A DNA stretch of 5,172 bases from an uncultured Alphaproteobacteria bacterium (GTDB lineage: Bacteria; Pseudomonadota; Alphaproteobacteria; UBA2136; UBA6156). This document shows, piece by piece, positions 1-5,172 of this stretch (position 1 is the stretch's first letter; each line of letters opens with the position of its first letter). The translations under genes and the position numbers were made by a program. The stretch lies in the NCBI GenBank assembly GCA_937928525.1, contig CALFWJ010000177.1:1-5172 (forward strand), read 5' to 3'. Under the pieces are notes generated by a model. The model was not told the origin of the DNA. It ran no database searches and worked only from the letters and a program-made list of their open reading frames with translations.

Positions 1-106
1 CCTCAACCAGTGCAAGAGTAATTTGTGTAAAATAGCCGCAATATTTAAACGCATCATACGTATTTCCAGCTAGCAGCTCAAGCTAACATCAGCTATAGTT
101 AATTTC

Positions 107-1264
107 ATGTCTAAGATAACAAAACCAAACAATAAGCCAGAAATCCCGACCGAGGTATTATCAGGCACAGGTAATCTGCCAAAGGCGCCTTTTTTTGCTG
201 TAGGCTGCGTCTTTGCATTAGCTCTATTTTGTTTGGCAATCACACTTACATTATTACCCCATTGGCAGCACAAACAAGCCGAGCAAGCACTAGCTGCTAA
301 AACCTACAAATTTACCCAAGCGGCGGTTATTTTACCTAATGCTAAAAGCCGTGCCGAACATCACGCGCGTCATCAGCAAGAAGACAGTAATTTTATTAAA
401 ACACCCGCGCAAAATGCGCCAGAAAAATACGAAGGCATCTACGAAGAAATCAACCCAGACCTGCCCGTGATCAATTCTGGGTCAAAAGCACCAAAAACAG
501 AGCAAAATATCTCTAGAACAGTACCATTTTTGACCAAAAATGAGCAAAATTTACCAAAATGGCGCAAAAATGCGCACCCAGTGTCAGTTCCTGAAGGGCA
601 TGCCACAATTGCAATTGTCATTGACGATATGGGCGTAGCCGATACTAATTCTCAAGCTGTGATTGATCGCCTGCCAACAGCCGTCACATTAGCTTTTCTG
701 GCCTACGGTGAGGCAACAAATAGCCAAGCCAAACACGCCTTTAATAAGGGCCACGACATCATGATTCACTTACCCATGCAGCCCCATCGTCATACTGCTA
801 ACCCAGGCCCCAATGCTCTTTATGTTAACGATGAAACAGCGCAACTTAAACGCAAAATTAAGCTTAATTTTAAAGACCTTAAGCACATAAGCGTTGGCGT
901 TAATAACCACATGGGCAGCGCCTTAACCGAAAATTTACCCGCCATGCGCACAGTGCTAGAAGCTGTAGAAGCGGAAGAAATGTTTTTCCTCGATAGCGTA
1001 ACAACCAACAACAGCAGTGTGTTGGCAGCCAGTACTGGTCTCAATCTTCCCGTGTTGCAGCGCCACGTTTTTCTTGACCACGAGGTCACGCCAAGCTTCA
1101 TCAATAACGCGCTTGCTCGTGCCGAGCGCCACGCTAAAAAATATGGCTCAGCCATTGCAATTGGTCACCCTTACCCTGCTACCACAGCTGCCATTGAGAC
1201 GTGGGCAAAAACATTGGCAGATAAACAAATTTCACTTATTCCCATTAGTAACTTATTACAATAG
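107..1264 (+). CDS. yibQ: Divergent polysaccharide deacetylase family protein (YibQ/DUF610, COG2861)
   Basis: Predicted envelope protein of 385 residues. It has a short cytoplasmic N-terminus, one hydrophobic membrane anchor at about residues 28-50, a low-complexity polar linker (about 51-160) and a C-terminal deacetylase-like domain (about 165-385). Family blocks visible in order are IAIVIDDMG (168-176, paired Asp 173/174), VTLAFLAYG (193-201), MIHLPMQPH (219-227), GVNNHMGS (264-271), FFLDS (293-297), VFLDH (321-325) and AIGHPYPAT (351-359). The conserved Asp and His residues are therefore all present. From memory, alphaproteobacterial relatives usually have Pro where this protein has Ala199. 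The family adopts a polysaccharide-deacetylase fold, but its substrate is not established. In many proteobacteria it neighbours the murein hydrolase activator EnvC or a CtpA-type protease, which hints at a peptidoglycan role. The ATG at 107 is chosen because it gives the anchor and the next in-frame Met is residue 175. No Shine-Dalgarno sequence is obvious upstream. The family call is firm; the enzymatic activity is not. Confidence 0.93.
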   Translation: MSKITKPNNKPEIPTEVLSGTGNLPKAPFFAVGCVFALALFCLAITLTLLPHWQHKQAEQALAAKTYKFTQAAVILPNAKSRAEHHARHQQEDSNFIKTPAQNAPEKYEGIYEEINPDLPVINSGSKAPKTEQNISRTVPFLTKNEQNLPKWRKNAHPVSVPEGHATIAIVIDDMGVADTNSQAVIDRLPTAVTLAFLAYGEATNSQAKHAFNKGHDIMIHLPMQPHRHTANPGPNALYVNDETAQLKRKIKLNFKDLKHISVGVNNHMGSALTENLPAMRTVLEAVEAEEMFFLDSVTTNNSSVLAASTGLNLPVLQRHVFLDHEVTPSFINNALARAERHAKKYGSAIAIGHPYPATTAAIETWAKTLADKQISLIPISNLLQ

Positions 1265-1292
1265 CTTTGAGCTTGCATTAACCGTGCAAAAT

Positions 1293-1301
1293 TGCTAAAA
1301 A
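1293..1301 (+). promoter_or_regulatory. Candidate extended -10 promoter for atpG
   Basis: In the 69-base gap before atpG, TGC followed by TAAAAA (1293-1301) resembles an extended -10 element. A weak -35-like TTGCAT lies 17 bases upstream at 1273-1278. Hexamer matches are modest (4/6 and 3/6), so this is only a candidate. No terminator with a T-run separates yibQ from atpG, so read-through from yibQ is equally possible. Confidence 0.25.
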
Positions 1302-1315
1302 TACAGAATAATTAA

Positions 1316-1323
1316 AAGAGAGA
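1316..1323 (+). promoter_or_regulatory. Ribosome binding site of atpG
   Basis: The purine run AAGAGAGA ends 10 bases before the ATG at 1334. It is the only clear Shine-Dalgarno-like element before any start codon in this window, and it supports the atpG start. A slightly long spacer is the only oddity. Confidence 0.5.
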
Positions 1324-1333
1324 AAAGTGCTTA

Positions 1334-2194
1334 ATGGCATCGTTAAAAGAGCTTCGCGGACGTATTCGCTCAGTTAAAAACACACAGCAAATTACTAAAA
1401 CTATGAAGATGGTGGCTGCTGCCAAGGTGCGCCGCGCACGACTGAACTGTGATATGGCCCGTCCTTACGCCGAGCGCATGCAAGAAGTTTTAAAAAACAT
1501 GGCCCAAAATACGGGTGATAATGGCCCGCTCCTTTTAGCTGGTCGTGGCGATGAGCATGTTGTGCGCTTAGTTATTTTTGGTTCTGACCGTGGTTTGTGC
1601 GGTGGCTTTAATGCGAACCTCATGAAAAAAACCAGCGAAATTATCCGTGAATGGCAAGCCATTAACAAAACAGTACAGCTTGTTGCTGTAGGCCGTAAAA
1701 TACGTGATGCTGTGCGCAGCCAATACCCAGAAATGCTCGTGGCTGAATATCTCGATTTATCACGCACTATGAGCTTTGATGACGCCAAAAGAATTGCGGC
1801 AGAGCAAGTAACAGCCTTTGAAGCTAGCGAATGTGATGTATTGCAACTTGTGTTTTCTGAATGCGAAAACATGCTCACGCAAACGCCTAAAAACCGCCAA
1901 CTTGTGCCGTTTGTGCAAACAGATGATACGGTAGAGCCAGCTAGCATTGACTACGAACCTGGCGAAGAGGAAGTGCTTAACGAACTTCTCCCAAAAAATA
2001 TCGATATGCAGTTTTACCAAGCTTGGCTTGAATCTCTCGCATCAGAGCAAGCTGCACGGATGACAGCCATGGATAGCGCCACCCGTAACGCTGGCGAAAT
2101 GATTAAAGGCCTGACGCTTGTGTATAACCGCTCACGTCAAGCGGCGATCACGAAGGAATTGATTGAAATTATTAGTGGTGCTGAAGCGGTATAG
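1334..2194 (+). CDS. atpG: F1F0 ATP synthase gamma subunit
   Basis: This is the central rotor stalk of F1. It turns inside the alpha3-beta3 hexamer and couples proton flow through F0 to ATP synthesis at the inner membrane. The 286-residue length is normal for the family. The N-terminal coiled-coil helix (about 1-55, with ITKTMKMVAAAKVRRAR) and the conserved GSDRGLCGGFN block (83-93) are intact. The C-terminal helix carries the gamma-subunit signature ITKELIEIISGA (272-283), matching the known pattern I-T-x-E-x2-[DE]-x3-G-A. The ATG at 1334 has a purine-rich ribosome site. The context is unusual: atpG normally lies in atpHAGDC between atpA and atpD, but here yibQ is upstream and a strong terminator is directly downstream. 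Because every conserved block is present, this looks like a functional, relocated gene and not a relic. A second atpG copy elsewhere cannot be excluded. Confidence 0.97.
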   Translation: MASLKELRGRIRSVKNTQQITKTMKMVAAAKVRRARLNCDMARPYAERMQEVLKNMAQNTGDNGPLLLAGRGDEHVVRLVIFGSDRGLCGGFNANLMKKTSEIIREWQAINKTVQLVAVGRKIRDAVRSQYPEMLVAEYLDLSRTMSFDDAKRIAAEQVTAFEASECDVLQLVFSECENMLTQTPKNRQLVPFVQTDDTVEPASIDYEPGEEEVLNELLPKNIDMQFYQAWLESLASEQAARMTAMDSATRNAGEMIKGLTLVYNRSRQAAITKELIEIISGAEAV

Positions 2195-2211
2195 CTAATG
2201 ACTCATACTTT

Positions 2212-2234
2212 AAGGCACCTTCGGGTGCTTTTTT
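2212..2234 (+). terminator. Rho-independent terminator of atpG
   Basis: An 8-bp stem (2212-2219 with 2224-2231, including one G-T wobble) closes on the very stable cUUCGg tetraloop (loop at 2220-2223). Its 3' side runs into six consecutive T residues (2229-2234). It begins 18 bases after the atpG stop codon, so atpG is the last gene of its transcript. Confidence 0.92.
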
Positions 2235-2290
2235 ATGTAGAAATAAGATAAAAAATATAAGTTTTTTTCTAAAAAGACTTGCATTTTGTA

Positions 2291-2296
2291 TATAAT
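2291..2296 (+). promoter_or_regulatory. -10 element (TATAAT) of the Gly-rich exported protein gene
   Basis: A perfect TATAAT lies in a very AT-rich region just after the atpG terminator. The best -35 at suitable spacing is a poor TTCTAA (2267-2272, 18-base spacer). A start of transcription 7-8 bases after the box would fall near 2303-2304, only about 9-10 bases before the ATG at 2313. This implies a very short 5' leader without room for a normal ribosome site. Confidence 0.5.
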
Positions 2297-2312
2297 TGCG
2301 TACATTACGGTT

Positions 2313-2723
2313 ATGAAACAGACTTATATATTCTTATTTGCACTCAGTTTATTGTTCCCAATTAATTTTGTAGAGGCACAAACCTTTGGTCGTTTTTATA
2401 GCGGCAATAATAGCGGTAACAGCATTGGCTCTAGTGGAAATGGTGGAAGTGGTAGCAGGTTTAATCGTGTATGGCGTGGTGGTAGTAGTGGCTTTGTACG
2501 TAACTTTGGTCGCTCGGGTGGAAGTGGTGGTTACTTTGGTGTCCCAACAGGAAGCAGTGTTGGTGGTAACAGCTTTATCAGCCGGCCACACCGCGCGGCC
2601 TATAGAGCTCAAATTCGTGCAGCACGCATAGAACAAGCGCGGCTAGATAACCTACCTCCACCTTGTGGCCTTTATGGTCGCTTACCTCGCCGCTGCGAAG
2701 TTAAACGGTTTGGCAGTCAGTAA
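2313..2723 (+). CDS. Small Gly/Ser/Asn-rich exported protein, function unknown
   Basis: I do not recognise this 136-residue protein. It starts with a clear Sec signal peptide: Lys2, a hydrophobic core at about 5-19, and a likely signal peptidase I cut after VEA (residue 22) before Gln23. The mature protein has three parts. Residues 23-90 are a flexible Gly/Ser/Asn-rich segment with three aromatic-glycine motifs (FGR at 25-27, FGR at 65-67, FG at 75-76). Residues 91-113 are an Arg/Ala-rich, probably helical stretch. Residues 114-136 form a Pro-rich basic tail with two cysteines (118 and 128) that could form a disulfide in the periplasm. The protein is strongly basic. An in-frame TTG at 2286 would add nine residues, but it would spoil the signal peptide and overlap the TATAAT box, so the ATG at 2313 is preferred. 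It has its own promoter and terminator, so it is probably monocistronic. A periplasmic, surface or secreted location follows from the signal peptide; any binding role would be a guess. Confidence 0.75.
   Translation: MKQTYIFLFALSLLFPINFVEAQTFGRFYSGNNSGNSIGSSGNGGSGSRFNRVWRGGSSGFVRNFGRSGGSGGYFGVPTGSSVGGNSFISRPHRAAYRAQIRAARIEQARLDNLPPPCGLYGRLPRRCEVKRFGSQ
2442..2528 (+). repeat. In-frame short direct repeats in the Gly-rich gene
   Basis: GGTGGAAGTGGT occurs exactly at 2442-2453 and 2517-2528, 75 bases (25 codons) apart and in the same reading frame, encoding Gly-Gly-Ser-Gly. A second set overlaps this gene: TTTGGTCG at 2385-2392 and 2505-2512 (40 codons apart), and ACTTTGGT at 2503-2510 and 2533-2540 (10 codons apart). 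The repeats suggest growth of the Gly-rich segment by internal duplication or slippage. Codon bias alone could explain part of this. Confidence 0.5.
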
Positions 2724-2731
2724 GTAAAACA

Positions 2732-2759
2732 AAAAAAGAAGCTTGAGAGCTTCTTTTTT
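2732..2759. terminator. Bidirectional intrinsic terminator shared by convergent genes
   Basis: A GAAGCT/AGCTTC stem (2738-2743 with 2748-2753, loop TGAG) is flanked by six A residues on the left (2732-2737) and six T residues on the right (2754-2759). Each strand therefore reads as a hairpin followed by a U-tract. It lies between the stop of the Gly-rich protein gene (2723, + strand) and the stop of fliL (2762, - strand), and it fits as terminator for both. Confidence 0.9.
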
Positions 2760-2761
2760 AT

Positions 2762-3340
2762 TTATTGAACAATTAATTCACGGAAGAGAACATTTTTAAG
2801 ATTAAGTGGGTGGCTAGATTGACCAAGACGCAAGAGTAAATCTTCTTTAAGTTTATAAATATTCGCAGTACCTTTAAAGTCGTCAGGGCGAAGTTGACGC
2901 AAGTATGTATTGAGGTCATCTTCTACGCGTGGAATAGCTTCACCGTAGATAATATCGTCTACAGGGCCTTGATATTCAAGGGTAAGTTTAATTTTAAGAA
3001 AACGATTGCCACGCTCAGTGAGTAAGTTGACGTTAAGAGGGGCAAGATCTTTATAAACAGGGGGGCCAATAACAAGGGCGCCACCATCGATACTGTTAAT
3101 ATCTACACCACCTTCGCTGTCAGCCATCATAGCGTCGGTTTCTTCTGGTTCTGATTTAAAGACAAAGAGAAATAGAACAGCAACAATAATAGCAATAAGC
3201 GCAACCGCACCACCAACAATAATCAGGAGTTTCTTTTTACTTTTTGGTGCAGCTCCACCTTCAGCGCCTTCTTCCCCTTCTGGGGTATCGCCTTCAGCTT
3301 CTTCGGTGGGTGCATCATCTTTTTTGTCGTCGTCAGCCAT
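2762..3340 (-). CDS. fliL: Flagellar basal body-associated protein FliL
   Basis: FliL is a single-pass inner-membrane protein that sits around the MotAB stator units at the flagellar base and influences torque and stator stability. The 192 residues comprise an acidic, Gly-rich cytoplasmic tail (1-31), a Lys cluster (33-37), one transmembrane helix (about 38-61) and a periplasmic FliL domain (about 95-192). Recognisable blocks are FLKIKLTLEY (114-123), PRVEDDLNTYLRQLRPDDFKG (137-157) and the C-terminal LKNVLFRELIVQ (181-192). The LR..D..G pattern and the terminal LVQ/IVQ are typical of alphaproteobacterial FliL. The start at 3340 has no Shine-Dalgarno sequence in the AT-rich 35 bases after fliS, but it gives the expected topology. 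The gene is last in the fliD-fliS-fliL order and ends on the shared terminator. In many bacteria fliL instead precedes fliM, so its place behind fliS is unusual. Confidence 0.93.
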   Translation of the reverse strand: MADDDKKDDAPTEEAEGDTPEGEEGAEGGAAPKSKKKLLIIVGGAVALIAIIVAVLFLFVFKSEPEETDAMMADSEGGVDINSIDGGALVIGPPVYKDLAPLNVNLLTERGNRFLKIKLTLEYQGPVDDIIYGEAIPRVEDDLNTYLRQLRPDDFKGTANIYKLKEDLLLRLGQSSHPLNLKNVLFRELIVQ

Positions 3341-3375
3341 ATGAGGATTAAATTATTTTATTATTTAAACTGAGT

Positions 3376-3924
3376 TTACGCTAAAGCACTGCGTTTGGCG
3401 AGCGGCATTTGGCTTGATGATTGTTGATTATTATTTTGCGGGGTGGGAGCTGGCTTTGGGGCAAGTGCTTTCTCTTTTGCTTTATTGGCATCGGATTCTC
3501 GTTTAGCCTGTGCTTTAAGCTCTGCACCACCTTGGTGTTTTTTATCAATCTCTACCCAGCTTTGGCGTAGAGCTTTAAGGTGGGGGATAATTTCATCAAC
3601 TATTTCAGCTTTATTCTGAATTTCAACTTCCAGAATTTGTTGTGAAATATGCGTATAAATACGCAAAAGGCGCATTGAAATTTCACCACCATTCTCCATA
3701 TCAAGAATATTACTAAGATAACTAATAATCTCGAGCACGCGTTGATTATTATTACAGCGTTCTTGAATATTATTTTCAGCAATGGCAGCTTTGGCCTTAA
3801 GAAGAAATTTAATAGCACCATCATAAAGCATAACCAACTGTTGTGCTGGTGAAGCATTATGAATTTGTTGGTCAAGATATTGACGCGCAAATTGTTGTTG
3901 GTTGGCTGGATTATTATAGGTCAT
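3376..3924 (-). CDS. fliS: Flagellin export chaperone FliS with C-terminal extension
   Basis: FliS is a cytoplasmic helical chaperone that binds the C-terminus of newly made flagellin, prevents premature polymerisation and delivers it to the flagellar type III export gate. Conserved FliS blocks are visible: the Q-I-x-x-A-S-P region followed by VMLYDGAIKFLLKAK (about 20-45), and the helix with LDMENGGEISMRLLRIY (74-90). Typical FliS proteins are about 120-150 residues. This one has 182, with the extra part (about 130-182) rich in Lys, Ala, Pro, Gln, Asn and Ser and probably disordered. The ATG lies 2 bases after the fliD stop (TAA-GC-ATG) and no separate ribosome site is visible, so translation is probably coupled to fliD. 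The fliD-fliS pairing is a classic flagellar arrangement and supports the call. Confidence 0.93.
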   Translation of the reverse strand: MTYNNPANQQQFARQYLDQQIHNASPAQQLVMLYDGAIKFLLKAKAAIAENNIQERCNNNQRVLEIISYLSNILDMENGGEISMRLLRIYTHISQQILEVEIQNKAEIVDEIIPHLKALRQSWVEIDKKHQGGAELKAQAKRESDANKAKEKALAPKPAPTPQNNNQQSSSQMPLAKRSALA

Positions 3925-3926
3925 GC

Positions 3927-5172
3927 TTAGCTATCATCGTTTTCTGCAAATAGGCTGGTAATTTGCTCGCGTAGGGATTCGAGTTGAGCCAAAGCTGTTT
4001 CTAGAGCGATGTACTGGCGCTCTAGAGTTTGGCGGGTAATTTCTAGACGTTCATCGATGGTGTCGATACGGTCTTGGGCATCTACATTTTGCTCTTCTAA
4101 ATCAGCAATACGGGTATCGAATGTGCCAGATAAGCGCGTGAAGCCGTCAAAATCATCGTGGAATAAATCAGCAATACCACGCGAAACATTCACGTTAATA
4201 CCAGCTTGATTACCAAGGTTTGCAGTGCCGTTGAAAAGCAGTACAAGTCCATCTGCACTGGTGGCATCGGTAGCTGTAATGGTACGGCCACTAATGGTAA
4301 CCGATCCATCGTCAGAGCCATCAGCTGGACCATTAATGTTGGCACTTAAAATATTGCCATCGGCATCTGTGGCGCCAATGTTAAGCACAAAGTCACCCGA
4401 CACAGTTTCGTCAGAGCGGTCAATAAGCTGTACGCGTGAATCTGGGCTGGTTACGTCAATTTCGAATAAGTTACGGATACCGTCAACATTGGTAAGGAGG
4501 CGGTTATCAATCACTTCATCGTTAATTTCTAGACGAAAGTTTGCGTTAAGCTCAACACCAATTTGACCTAAACTTCTAAAACCATCTTCTAGGTTGTTAA
4601 GTTCAGTACCCACAATATCGCTTAAGCGGCTGGCAACTTGGCGTAGCGTGCTATCAAAGTTAAGTGAGCCAAATTCTACGTCGCCATCATCGTCGCGGTC
4701 AATTTCTTCGCTTTGGTCATCAATAAAGTCACGTAAATCATTATAGGCTGTGGCAAAGTCAACAATGGCAGATTTAATAGTATTAAGGTCTGAGGCGACG
4801 TCGATGGTTACTTCAGTATTTGGATCGGCCTGAATAAGGCTAAGGGTAACACCTTCAAATAAGTCATCTACTTCGTTACTGCTACGGGTTACATTTTCAA
4901 TACCGTTAACGGTTAAGTTGGCATCTTGCGCCGCAAGAAGTTCATTTTTAATACCGCCATTATCGTTCAAGAAGCCAAGGCTGCTTGCTGCGCTTGTGGC
5001 GCTAAATGTAAAGTTATCGAGGGCAAGTTCAGCGCCAGATGTGTTAGCAACTTCAATGCGGAGTGTTTCGCCATTGTTGGCGCTAAAGGCGCTACCATCT
5101 ACATTTAAGCTTACAGTGTTAAGGCTACCTAGAGTGCTGGTACCAGTTGTTTCACCCACTAAAGTACTACCT
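3927..5172 (-). CDS. fliD: Flagellar hook-associated protein 2, filament cap FliD (5' end outside window)
   Basis: FliD is exported through the flagellum and forms the oligomeric cap at the filament tip that guides flagellin assembly. The last 414 residues are visible; the frame stays open to the window edge. A GTG at 5157-5159 is an internal Val codon, because Gly-Ser-Thr-Leu precedes it, and not a start. In visible numbering, a FliD_C-type region begins near residue 80 (ANLTVNGIENVTRSSNEVDD, 84-103). It is followed by the helical stretch around DLRDFIDDQSEEI (145-157) and the STLRQVASRLSDIV block (174-187). A beta-rich insertion (about 255-330) and a C-terminal amphipathic coiled coil (about 350-408, with LERQYIALETALAQLESL) complete it, as is typical of FliD. 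The protein is very acidic. A DRDDDG loop (158-163) resembles a calcium-binding DxDxDG motif. It is the most upstream visible gene of the fliD-fliS-fliL cluster, and its promoter is not in the window. Confidence 0.93.
   Translation of the reverse strand, partial: GSTLVGETTGTSTLGSLNTVSLNVDGSAFSANNGETLRIEVANTSGAELALDNFTFSATSAASSLGFLNDNGGIKNELLAAQDANLTVNGIENVTRSSNEVDDLFEGVTLSLIQADPNTEVTIDVASDLNTIKSAIVDFATAYNDLRDFIDDQSEEIDRDDDGDVEFGSLNFDSTLRQVASRLSDIVGTELNNLEDGFRSLGQIGVELNANFRLEINDEVIDNRLLTNVDGIRNLFEIDVTSPDSRVQLIDRSDETVSGDFVLNIGATDADGNILSANINGPADGSDDGSVTISGRTITATDATSADGLVLLFNGTANLGNQAGINVNVSRGIADLFHDDFDGFTRLSGTFDTRIADLEEQNVDAQDRIDTIDERLEITRQTLERQYIALETALAQLESLREQITSLFAENDDS

Noticed and set aside
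1..21. Possible C-terminal tail (PQPVQE then TAA) of an upstream gene
   Set aside because: An upstream gene ending before yibQ is plausible, but six codons cannot be assigned to any family and all three frames reach stops soon.
820..1155. Minus-strand open frame inside yibQ
   Set aside because: It lies antisense to conserved deacetylase blocks and has no recognisable domain or ribosome site.
1273..1289. Hairpin TTGCA...TGCAA between yibQ and atpG as a terminator
   Set aside because: The stem is only 5 bp with a 7-base loop and no T-run follows, so it is too weak for an intrinsic terminator.
1465..1947. Long open frame on the minus strand inside atpG
   Set aside because: It is antisense to a highly conserved gene and its product is Ser/Cys/Thr-rich with no family motifs. 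It is a shadow of atpG codon use.
2286..2288. TTG as the start of the Gly-rich protein
   Set aside because: It would place the start before the TATAAT box and add nine residues ahead of a well-formed signal peptide. The ATG at 2313 fits better.
2349..2636. Thr-rich minus-strand and Val-rich plus-strand frames overlapping the Gly-rich gene
   Set aside because: They arise from reading repetitive Gly/Ser codons in other frames. Neither has its own signal peptide or start context.
4225..4566. Plus-strand open frame opposite fliD
   Set aside because: It is a Ser/Pro-rich shadow of the conserved fliD frame, with no supporting start signals.
5157..5159. GTG as the start codon of fliD
   Set aside because: The frame continues upstream to the window edge, and the visible part lacks the N-terminal FliD region, so the gene is truncated by the window and does not start here.

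Overview
The window suggests a flagellated Gram-negative bacterium of moderate to low GC, most likely an alphaproteobacterium. The reasons are the FliL C-terminal domain, which reads like alphaproteobacterial FliL, the gamma subunit of the F1F0 ATP synthase, and a YibQ-type divergent polysaccharide deacetylase. The lineage call is an inference from remembered family patterns and was not checked by a search.

Left half, + strand. A membrane-anchored YibQ/DUF610 protein (107-1264) is followed after 69 bases by atpG (1334-2194). A strong cUUCGg-loop terminator sits immediately after atpG. No atpA, atpD or atpC flanks atpG, although atpG normally lies between atpA and atpD, so the ATP synthase operon appears to be split in this organism. 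A separate transcription unit follows, with a perfect TATAAT box only 16 bases before the ATG of a small Gly/Ser/Asn-rich exported protein of unknown function (2313-2723).

Right half, - strand. A flagellar cluster reads leftward: fliD (filament cap, 5' end beyond the window), fliS (flagellin export chaperone, 2 bases after fliD), then fliL (stator-associated membrane protein, 35 bases after fliS). The + and - strand blocks converge on one symmetrical hairpin at 2732-2759, flanked by an A-tract and a T-tract, which can terminate transcription from both sides.

Most of the window is recognisable core biology. The parts that stand out are the orphan position of atpG, the unrecognised Gly-rich secreted protein with its nearly leaderless promoter, the placement of fliL behind fliDS, and the C-terminal extension of FliS. 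I see no mobile element, CRISPR array, tRNA or rRNA, and no gene-free stretch longer than about 120 bases.
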